Shown: in pieces, positions 49,501 through 61,500 of the stretch
Position numbering within the stretch: the stretch's first letter is position 1
Layout: the number at the start of each line of letters is the position of its first letter
Source of the DNA: Rhynochetos jubatus
Lineage: Eukaryota > Chordata > Aves > Eurypygiformes > Rhynochetidae
NCBI GenBank assembly: GCA_027574665.1
Contig: CM050654.1
Span: 22,326,222 to 22,390,221 of the forward strand
Reading direction: 5' to 3'
Length of the DNA stretch: 64,000 bases
Program-made: the position numbers and the translations under genes
The notes under the pieces: model-generated
Database searches by the model: none
Seen by the model: only the letters and a program-made list of their open reading frames with translations
Told to the model about the DNA's origin: nothing

Positions 49501-52500
49501 TTTGGAATTGATTTGGTGCACCTGCACCTGATCTGATGAAATTATATTATATTATATTATATTAATAAAGAAAATAATTTCCTGCAGCTATGTCAATACT
49601 TAGATTGGTGTTCAGCACTTTAACAAGCATAAAGATAGAGACAGACCATTTCTTAATCAGGAAGTATAAAAGTGAAAACAGCACAATAGCTTTTACTTCA
49701 GAAAATTGCCTAACCTTTGGTCCAGGTAGTCCCTGCCCTGGTAGCCCTCTAGAGCCGGGTGGTCCTTTTGGGCCCTCCACTCCCTGAAAAGATTAGTTAA
49801 GCAATTATTAAAAATAAAATATTCTTTGTTACTACACATTCAAGTATGGGGTGAGGGGGAAGTGAAAACTGGACCTTCTCTCCTTGAATTCCAATGCCAG
49901 GTAATCCAATTGGCCCAGGTAAACCAGGAGGACCGAATTCACCCTGGCAAACAAAGTACAGTTGCTTAGTGTGTAAAGATAGAGAAACAACCTGGGACAG
50001 TCCCATGCTGGTACATGTTGACTTAGCCTCTCTTGAAGCTGGTGAAGCTGGGGATCTGACCTTTTATCTTTCATAAATGCATTTATTCCTGGCTGGTTCC
50101 ATTGCAAACAATTGCTAGTCTCTTTTGCCCTTTCTAAGCTTTGACTTTCCCACAGAATCAGATGCTTTTTGTAATATTTCCTATTTTAATATGAAGAGAT
50201 GTTAAAATAGCTTGGGAGAGTTTATTTGGCATAAATCTCTCTACAAAATTACTTACTGTCCAGGGTCTATTGTGGGTTCCTTGCCTCATTACACCTTTTG
50301 TAGTGAATATCAACCCTGTATTCCCTGTATTATGTAGATTTATTGGCACTTTATTAATCCACTGGTGTATTTACTGCTCACCTTTTCACCTTTTATGCTG
50401 ATGCCTGGAAGTCCACGAGGACCTTTTGGTCCATCAAAACCACGGTCTCCCTACATGAAAAAATAATATGTTGTTAACTGTAGAAACATGCAGCTGTTCT
50501 CTCTGAAGTAACTAGAGACACTGTTTGCTCTGTCATCATGAAAAACAAAACAAGAAGAACCAGAATGCAGCTCCTGGTTCTGTTTTCCAGGATACCAAAG
50601 AGGTCATCTTTTCAAATGAGCTTGCTCTGCAGTTTGAAATTGCTGATGAAAGAGCTGAACAAGCTTCTTTTTATCTTTCTGCCCGCCTCGACTGCTTAAG
50701 GTCCTGTCCTGCTTCCCCTCAAATTAGTGGCAAAACCACAGCTGATCTCAGTGTCAGCAGGGCTGGGTCCTGAGACTAACTGAAACCTGAATTCTGCTCA
50801 TTTGTCTCAGGGGTTAATCTCATTGAAGTCTGGCAATTAGGATCTGGCTCTCACTAAGAATTTTGCCAGAATAAAGACCAGGCCAAACTGTATTGTTGTA
50901 GAAGTGTGTTTGCAAATGTCACTGTCTTTCAAAACGTTTATTTACAACACAGTTGTATTGGGGAAAATGCTGGTTTTCCCCAAAGGACACAAATATTGTG
51001 CTTTCTTGGACTTCTGTTAATAAAACAGATGGTTACCTACCTGTGTAAATTGTCACAGAATCACCCAAGGCAATGAAGTTATGCCCCAGACAGATCTTTT
51101 CTCCCCCTAATAATCAATTCCATCATTTTAACTTTGACTGAAATACATGATGTGGATTTCTGTTCAAAATAACATTCTTTACTCCTGATGCTTTAGAACA
51201 CCTGCCTTCATTTTACTTTTTCCTGAACTGTGAGCTTCTATTAAAACCTTCTGAAGAAAGCAACTGTAAAATTTGCTTCAGATTAACAAATCACCTGTTT
51301 AAAATGTGTTTAAAAATAGCAAACTGACATACTTGGCAGCCATAAATAGGATTAGAGATACCTATAGACTGTGTTGATACATGCTTGGCTCCAGGTCAGA
51401 TTTGGCAGTAAAAAGTAGTACATCTTTTATAGAATCAAGGGTTCCAGTATTGCTGGCAGAATTCCACTTTGATTACTTTGTTCTCCCTATTTGAATTGCT
51501 CAATAGTTTTGGTTAGATTATTCATTCTTCTGTAGTTGTCCCCACTGTTGCTGTGATTTACTCATTAATTGTAGTGTTTCTTCCCACATGAATTGGTATT
51601 TCAGTGACAATGGAGTGATTTCTAAATGCATTTTCTTCAAATCGTCTTTTTCTTTGTTTTCATGCATGACATCTGCTAAGCAAATGCTGGCCACCAACAA
51701 TGACAATTTATGTAATTCATCATAAAATAACTGGATGTTAAAAGAGATTATGTTGCTACTATCAGTCAAATTTAAACCTAGCTGACTACAGTATTGTACT
51801 GAGCAAAAATCCTAAGATTTTTAGTGAAGAGGCAGTTGGGGCCCTCATCTGCAAAACAATTTTTTTATTGTTTTCCCAACCAAAATTGCCTTGGAGTGTG
51901 CATAAAAATGAGTGAACCATTTATTTATTTATTTATCTTATATACAAGCTCTGTCACTTTGTTATCATAATCAAAGGTCAAATTGGCAGCTCATCCTGGG
52001 AGTTGGTTTTCAGCGGGCAGCAAAAGGAGCTAGCAATGGGGCTACTAAGTCCATCCATGTAGGTTTAACTACTACTGTCATTACTTTCCACTGTACTGAA
52101 AATTAGTAACAGCAGTTTCCTCTTCCCACAAGCTGAATTCAGACTCTGCTAAAATGCATTGCCAGTTGCTGAGGTGTTTAAGAAGCTTAGAAGCCTGTCT
52201 TTAATGACAGCAAAGATCTCTATATATAGGGCTTTAGGAAAAAACAAGATACATTTTTCATCTAGGAATCACTTTTAGAATATTTTATTTAAAGTCAGAT
52301 GCTCAAGGCTGTTTTAAAATTATAGCTGGAATTCTTTCCAGGCTTAGATCCCACAAATCAAGTGTCAAGTGAATTAAATATTGTCTTTATGGGCCCCAGA
52401 GGCTAGCTGTGCCTAGAAGTCATGTTTGGACCAACTGAATTCTATGAGAATATATCAGGTTAATTGATGCCACATTTTAATATTAATTTACAAGCTGCTT

Positions 52501-55500
52501 TCTCAAATTCCCTTGTCTGCTATGGACTTGCTTTTGCGTGCACTCACTTAATGGTGCTGCTTTGGTCTTAAAACCCTTAGACTTCTGTACCTTTGCTCCT
52601 GGAAGCCCTTCTCCTGGTGAACCTCTTTCTCCTTGAACACCTTGTGGTCCTTGAGGCCCCTGTTAACAAAAGTTTAAAATGGCCTAGAATATGTATTAAT
52701 CACTCAAATCAACAGCAGCATGTTCTGTGTCATTGTTGGTTTTAAGCATGTCTTCAAATGTTGGTGTCGTTACAACCTGTTAAAAATAATGCAGTAATAT
52801 GATATTCACAGTGAATAAATGATGAGCAGTCTGGCCTGCAGCAATAACCAGGCAGGCAGTTTTACTTTCCTGGTTACTTATGAATCACAGGTTATGTGGC
52901 TGAAATTCCTATTCCTTATACTTTTGAATGAGCTCCCTAAACATTAGTTTGCTTTACAAATTGTTACTAATCCTTATTAATGTACCAGTATAATCATGAG
53001 AGACAGGGAGAACCAGACTGAAGGCCATGCAGAGTAGTCCTGAAGAAGATCTAGCTGTAGAGAGATTTGACTGTAATTGGTGAAGAGAGTAATAGCCTGC
53101 CCTTCTCTTTTTGAAAGCAGATCTGATCGGAGCACAAGAGGCAAGACAACTAAAACCTTTCATTAAATGCAAGTCCAAAACCTGTGCATAATGAGCCTGC
53201 TTCATAGTGTTTTCCTGCATCTGTTTCTTTAGCCTCTGATTTGTTCCTTGAGATTACACACAAACCACAGAATGCTGGCAGATTTGCTGCTGCATAGCCT
53301 AAATATGCTTCTGCTTCTGCGTAGAGCTTTACAATTATGCCCAGTTCTTAGGTAAAGATAATTACACTGCAATCAGCCATAAAAAAGAAAACTCCTTTGA
53401 AGCCGATACACTTTAAGGAAAATTTAAGAAACACTTTTAGTATATTTTTTTAAATCAGAATCTCTTGTTATACCAGTACAGCTGTTGTGGCTAACAAAGA
53501 TGCACATGACAGGCACCTCTTCGCCCACAGTGTCTCTTTTCTCTGTGCTGTTATTGAAGAGACTCGGGAAACATCGCTGTCACACTTTGACAGACTGTCA
53601 CCACTGGCCTTATTAGTAATGCGCTTATCTTTGGGCATTTCAGCAAGGACTCACTCCTCTCCAGCAGTGTATTTTCAAGCAGGTTTGACATCAGTCAGTT
53701 CAGTTGCCAAACCATCTTTCTGTTTTTCATAGGAGAACCACTTTTGAAATTATTATTACAAATCTTTCCTTGTCAGTGGCGAAAAGCTACTGGACAAAAT
53801 TTCCCTCCTGGTTGCACTAGGGGTCTTTCACCCAGGTGACGAGAAACTAATTTGAGTCTGCTGTATTGCAAACAGCTCAGTAACGGTTGCTCTCTGACAC
53901 TTTGGGGAAAAAAGTGATGATAAAATTGGCGTACTGATTTTCTGAACAAGGAGGTTGTGTGTACAAGTACCAGGAAGAGGAAGGGAAGGAAAAGATTACA
54001 GAGCCAAACCTGTTATAAATTATGAAAGTCAAATTTAGGTGTTTTTTAGATTTCTCCCTCTGTTATCTCCAGTAAAGGTATTACTGGCCAAATTGTTCCC
54101 TGGGACCACTTATGCAGTCTGAGTGACTTTATGGAGGTTGTTTAGATATGACTGTTTCTAATGTTATGGTGGTTGAAATGGAATCTCTCCCCCAAAGCTA
54201 TGTTGATGTTAATGCTCTAATGATACTGAAAAGCAGTCAACTTCAAAGTTACCACATATGGATTTGAAACTATCAGCAGACAGATTTATTTAAATATTTA
54301 TGTGGTTTTGCTTAAGGTGTTATTTTTGCATAGCTCTTGTGGAGACTAAGATAATCAGAAAAGTTAAGGAGTTGGAAACATTTCAAGTTTAGCGAGGGAA
54401 ATAAAAGTCAGACAGCATAGTATGTATCCCAGTGAGAACTAGTGGAAGAAAGAAAATAGATGGTATCATTTAACACACATATATCCCTTTTTACAGAGAA
54501 CCACTGAGAATTTTTCTTTTCTGTCCTGCTTCCCTCTTACCAAGTAAAAAGTAGACATACCAGAAGTCCTGGCTCACCAACTCCAGGAGGGCCAACAGGG
54601 CCGGGTCTTCCTGTCAAACCAGTGTCACCCTTTAAACAAAGATGTATTTTGAAAATGCCCTAGTTAGGTATTTTTATGTCTGCAGCATATAGTAACTCAT
54701 CAGGCATTCTCTGCTTGAAATACTTGATGTAGGAGAATACGGGGATGGCAGAGAAAATCTGAGCGTCCTCAGAGTCACGGAGCACGCAAGGCCCAACAGA
54801 CATGGAACTGGTACAATTCCACACCATTAGGAGGCAGCCTCAATTCTGCATTTCAGAGAACACCATGTTGGATCTAAACAGTTCATTATTCCCATCATAT
54901 TCCTAGTACATTATATATCAGTTATTGTCCTTTTCCAAGAAGTCAGTTTTTCTGTCAGTGCTTCTGTTTTCTTTATGCCAGTCATCCAAACCAACAAGCC
55001 TGTTTTTCACGTGATAATTTATGTTTAAGACTACGTGTGCATTTTTACTCAGTCACACACTGCTTAGATTGAATTAATGTCAAGGGTAAGAACTACTGTT
55101 AACAAGTCCTTTAAAGTACATACTTAAAATGTACTTTCCCCTCCCCCCCCAATCAGTTTTGATCAGTATATAAAATGCCTTTCCAGTGCCATAAAAACAG
55201 CATCTGGGGGCTTGAAGTTTCTCATGTACCAACAAGTATGTTATCTCAGCTGTCTTGGTCTTTATTTTTATCCTACGAGACGTGTAATATAGAAGATGAG
55301 AGATGCTTATACCTTTGGGCCTGGCAGTCCTATTCCAGTCTCTCCAGGCAAGCCAGGTGGCCCAGGGAGGCCTCTTTCTCCCTTTTCAAAGAAAAAAGAA
55401 ATAATTCTGTTTATAAATCGGTGTCTAGAGAGAACAGTTTAGCTCAGTTTGTTGAAAAGAACAAACCTTGAAGTTCATTTATTCTATATCCTGAATTTCA

Positions 55501-58500
55501 GCCCATTGGAATTGTCGTACACAGTACTTCATCTGTTTACCCTTTCAATGCTTCAGAATTCTCTTTATTAAGAGTGTAGATATTGCCTGTACAAAGTGAT
55601 GCCAGATTAAAAAAAGGAAAAACGCCTAATTTCATACAGGATAGGAGAGTTTTGTTACCCAGCTGCTGTGTGCCTCACTGCTAGCCAGCAGGCGCTCTAA
55701 ATATGGTGCAAAGGAGGTATCAAGGGTTGCTATCAAAAGAGGAAATGTCCTTCACAAACATTTTCAAGTTTTTCTCCACAACAATATTCCTTTCCGTGGC
55801 TGAAGAACCCCTTAGCCTTGGCTGAATTACTCAGTTTAAGGTTTTTCTGAGGAGCAAAGTCTTAACTGTGGTCTCCTTTAATGAAGTTAAAACAGTTCCC
55901 GTAATTGTCTATAATACCCAGTGATATTTGCATCTTCCATTAAACTACTAGGATAAATATACCGAGTCACCACAGAACCACCGAATGAAGTAATCTCCAC
56001 TGGTACACCAGGAATTTACACTGGGTAAGTGAGGAGTAAACCCAGCAAATCTGAAGTATTTAATAAATGTAAGTTGTATGTTTTTCAAACAAACAATCAA
56101 CAAATATTTTGTTTACAGTGGGGACTGGATCTTGCAGTGAGGCACTGGGTGATTTCTGTGGCCCACCTTCAGAGGGCCCATTGCAAGACTCCTGAATCAC
56201 ACTCATCCTCATGACATCCATAACTTCTGCTGAGCATCACTAAACAGTCAGATTACTAATTCTGAGCTACAGAATTCTTCTTGAGAATGTACAGTTTCAA
56301 GAGAAGAGTTTGTTTGAGATCCCAGACAGAATTCCTGCTTGGCACTGAGGGAAAAATGTCGTTTGAAATTGAAAAGTGAAGAAATGCAGTGCTGCACTGC
56401 TGCTAAGTAGTATTATGTGAGGCTGCCGTATTTTAACTGTTTATGAGGAACCATTGGAGTGTGATTTGGACCTGAATCCAATATGAAGAGCAAATTAATA
56501 CCTTTCTTAGGAACCTTGCAGAATACAAAGAGTATATGATTTGCTACCAATGCCTCTTTAAACTGCAATCCCTACAAGAAGGGCATGGGGTATAAGGATA
56601 AAAGCATTGTTGTTGTGAGGCTGTATTAATACTTTAAGACAGAACTGTAAGCAAGAGAAGCAAAAATGCAGTTCTTGCCTTTGATCCTTGCAGGCCTTCA
56701 GGCCCTCGATCTCCAGATTGTCCTTGTGGACCCTATTAAAACAGAAACGTTTTTAATAAGATTTTTAAGCTTTCAGAACAATGGCAGTTTGAAAAACAAT
56801 ATCTAATTTGCTGTAGTCTGCACGAAAATGAGTTACAAACACTTCAGAACAGAAGCTTTGCTCTGGGTCTGGTAATCAGGAGAGAGCATTTTGCTCTCCC
56901 TTCATCTGAATACAATTAAAGGTGATCTATAGGCAAGATTTACTGAAACATCTATTATGGGCTAAGCTTCTTGGACCTCAGACTGAGAGTATATGAATAG
57001 AGACTGAAGTGTTTCCATGTACTTCCGTCAGATAATGGAATACCTAATACACTGAATGGGAAATGAGTGATTTGGGGTTTTTTGGAACTGTATTTGCGGT
57101 GGTCTTTGAGACTATATCAATTATAAGGATGATTTGTCTAGACTGCTCCTCCAAATTCTTGCTAATTTTGCTGTTTAAGAAGATAGATTTTGGATGCCTT
57201 GAACTCAGTGACTCAAAGATTCCATGACAGTTGTGGGGTGTGATATTGTTTCAGAGCTTTGAATCCCAGGGAATGAGCTATTGCTGGTTTTATATTTTTT
57301 GTTTGTTTGTTTGTTTGTTTGTTTGTTTTTACCTGGAGCCCTCTTGTTCCTCTGGGACCTACTGGACCTTCAGGACCCTGAAAGGCAAGTGACAAAAAGG
57401 ATACATTTATGAATATTTAGAGTTGGTCAAAACCACTTTTTGATAACTTTGTACAATGGTATCTTACGTAGGTGTCCTTACATTAAAATAAAAAAATGAA
57501 GAGAAGTGCAGCAGCCAGCAAGTATTGAATTAATGGACTGTGGTAGGCAGAACACAGAGTAAAAATTAACAGAGTTAATTAACAAGGACCAGTAATCCAG
57601 GATTAAACTTTGTTTGTTTCATTTTAAATATTCACAGCAATTATACACCAAATCTTGAGGATTGGTGTTGGAAACCTTGATTTCATTTTCACCTCTCATT
57701 TCCTTTGCTTACTACTTCAAGCCTTCTGCCTGTTCTTGTTATAAACAGGCTCAGGTTTGGGCCTTCAGAGAAATCACATGAAAGTATAGAAGGAGCTGAG
57801 AAAGTTACTGAAAATGGTATCCTTGCTCACTTCATTTTTACAAATTGTCAGTTGTTAATTTCCCTCAGCCTTAGAATTATTATTTGCCCTATGTCTATCA
57901 CCATGGCTGTTATTCAGGGAATTGTACTTTTTCTGTATTTCAGCTTTGTTTCCTGAAAGCATAACAACTTTGTGGGTACTTACTCTGTCTCCTTTTATCC
58001 CTGGGATTCCACATTCACCTCTTTCGCCCTGGAAAGGAACAGGAATAAATATTTATGAGGTATATTGAGCATATCATCTTTATTCTTTGGGTGCTTTAGT
58101 TGGAAGCCTAAATGTTATTATTGTGATGACATATTTTAGCAACTGTGTTATAAGTTCATTGGGGAAGGGACACATCTTCTATTAGAGCTTGTGCAGAAGC
58201 TGGTAAGATGATGTTACTGTTCATTAGTAGTATTTATAAGAAATATTGCACTAAACATAATAAATAATAGTATCATCAAATATGTCTATGTAAGCAGAAG
58301 TTTTGACTGAAAGTATTACCTTCTCCCCTTTATATCCAGATTTCCCCTGGGAAAATAAAAAAGCAAAGCAGGCTGTGAGGATATATTACCCAAATGTAAG
58401 AATGTGAGTATTGGCGCTATTAACAATCTACTCTCTCTAGAAAAACAGCATTTCAGGTTATAATGAACAATTTAGTAGAAAAGATGATCTGTGATAAACA

Positions 58501-61500
58501 TGGGAATATGAGTCTGAATACTACACCTACTGGGCATGATAGGTGCTGTTGTATGGGGGAACAAATCTTACAAAAGTGTCATTTTAGACTGGGATTTTGA
58601 TGATGTAAAAGCCGATCAACTAGAGTTCATATTTCCGTCTCAGTGAGAAACATGCAAAAATGAGAAATCAAGAAAAAAGTCACTAATTAAAAAGGATGTA
58701 CTCAATCAAGAAGATAATATAGAGTGATTAATATGTGAATGAACTCAGAATTAAACACTAAGAGGCTGGTCCTACAGTTACTTCCTTTATGTATTTCATT
58801 CAACTTTTTCATTGCTATTACACACTAGGTCCTTTATTTGCCAAATTAAAAATCTAAATTTAGAATAAACTTGATCTTAGATTATCACACCAGATTTTCT
58901 CACACTTTTTAGGAGTGGCTATGTATTATTAGGGAGTATTTTCTACATCAGAACTCTAAGAAGGAATTATTCCCTTTCTTTAAGCAATGATAATGTTCTC
59001 AGTTCTTTTAGAGTTAATGAATCATTAGCTGGTAAACCAGAATTGAAATTTGCTATTATATTTAAAAAAATAATAATTGTGGTGTTTTGCCTTGATGTAA
59101 CACTGCTCATTGGAGAAGAAAGGAAAAAAAAAGTCTTTTTTTTACCTCTATTCCATCTCGTCCTGGGATTCCATTAAGACCTGGCTCCCCCTGTGAATAA
59201 TCCAACATCAAGATTAGTGAAATCAGGAAACAATAGCATCATCCTGCTTATCTGAGTAGATACCTCAATGAAATACAGGAAGCATACCAGCTCTCTCTTT
59301 TTACACTCTGATGATTTTATATCTTAGATATAAGATTTTAATTTGTAAAGAATCTTACTCTTTACTGCAGCAAAAGCTTGTAGATGAAGTTTAAGAAATT
59401 CACAGATGGGAAATATATGGACACTATTAGTGTAGTCTTCCCATATTAATGAAGTACCAAATTGTTGTGGTTTAACCTCAGTCAGCAACTAAGCACCACA
59501 CAGCCCCTCTTCCCCCTCTCCCCTCCCTAGTGGGATGGAGGAGGGAATTGGAGGAAAAAGGTAAGAAAACTCATGGCATGCTTTAAGAACAGTATAATAA
59601 TTGAAATTAAATGAAATTAAATACTACTACTACTACTACTACTACTAGTAATAACATCTAATAAAAATAATACTGCTAATAATGTGCAATGAAAAGAAAG
59701 ACGACAATGAAAATAAATTATACAGCTACACACCACCCGCTGACTGATGTCCAGTCATTCCCCAAGCACTGAGAGAAAGTGAACACTGCCCCCCAGCCAA
59801 CCACCCCCAACTTACATACTGAGTGTGAAGCCTTATGGCATGAAATATCCTTCTTGTAGACAAGAAGCTGGGAACACAGGTGCAGTATGAGAAACTGAAA
59901 AAATGCTTGGCTTAATTTAAACATTGCTTGGCAACAACTAAATTATCAGTGCTATCAACATTCTTCTCAGCACAAATCCAAAACAGCCTCTTACTAGCTA
60001 CTATGAAGAAAATTAACTCTAGCCCCAACAAAACCATCGCACCAATCTTTCTCCTAAATCTGAAAAATCACATCACCTTTGCTCCTTTCAGGCCTGGAGC
60101 TCCATCATCCCCAGTGCGACCCTTTTTACCCTGAAAACAACAAAATAGAATTTTTCTATGTTAGTCAAATAATTTTATTTTATGATCTATACACTATTTT
60201 TTATATATTTAGGATTAGTTGTTTCCTGTAGATTTATTTTTTTATATCTCTTCATTTATCACAACCTTGGAATTGAATTTCTGGGAGCAGCAGGACTGAC
60301 TCCATAGGCAGCCATTTTTCTGTTTTTCTCTTTGTTGTAAAAAGAAATATTTCAGTCTCCTCCTAAGAAAAGAGGTGATCAGATGTTTTTGTAGCTACCC
60401 AGCTTGCCAATTGGGTGTTTCGGTTTTTTTGAACACTTTGAGGTGTGTGCTTTTGTTTAAGAGGTACTGGCACTCCCCAAGTAAAGACATTGAATAACAC
60501 CACAAACAAAAGTACTGTTTGCACACATGAGGCTGCATTTTCAATTAAAGTGTGCTGCCTGTGGAGGATAAAACCGTGTGTATCTCTGTTTATGTAGGTA
60601 TACGATGTGCAGGTCAAAAGGATGAGGGTGGGCAGATCTCTAGGGCTCTGTTTCAAACTCTGACACTGTCCCTCCACCGTGAACAGGGGCTACAAGTTAC
60701 TATGGTGGTTTGGTTCAATGTTAGGGCTATAACATCAGACCATTCAAGACTGAGAGTTCTTTTTGAAATACAAACCCTGCAGTTTAGATCACCAAACCTT
60801 GTATAAAGCGATCCCCTAGATTTGCTTAGGGATTCTAGCTGTAAGATGATTCTGAAAGAAGTCCTGTCTATTTTACCTTCTTTATAAGTCTCTTATCTCA
60901 GTTCCTAAAGCCTCAGCCTCTTGCTCTCCTGCTTTCAGAGAGCTTTTAAGATATTAATGTTTGATTTGAGGCTAGTTAGATCCACTTGGTCTGGTTGTCT
61001 GATTGTAACTGGTGAATTATTGTTCCACACAGGAAAGTTACTCCTTCCTGCCTTTAAACTGCTGTGGCTAAAGGGAAGGCCTCACCACATTGTACACTTC
61101 TTTTTTTCAGAGGGAGTGTCTCATGGCATTCTCAGGTCTCTCTGTGCATTTCCTACTGGTGTGACATTTCCATGCAATCGAGCTGCGGAGGACTGTGTTT
61201 TGCACCTTGAACTTTTGTTGTCTCAGGATTTGGGTTCAAATAATTTCCTATAAAACTTCCAACAATTAAATAAATCTTTGAGAAATGATGGCTACTTACA
61301 GAAGGGCCAGGAAGGCCTCTTTCCCCCTTCTCACAGTTACATGTGGCAGCCTGGGGACACTTTGAATGAAAATAGTCCAAATCAGCACATTTTAATAGAA
61401 AAAATAGAAAACACGCAAACATTGCTTTTCAGTTACTGTATGGCTAGTCTGAGTACACCAGTAATGACCAGAAGCCAGTCATATTTACATGTTTTACAGA

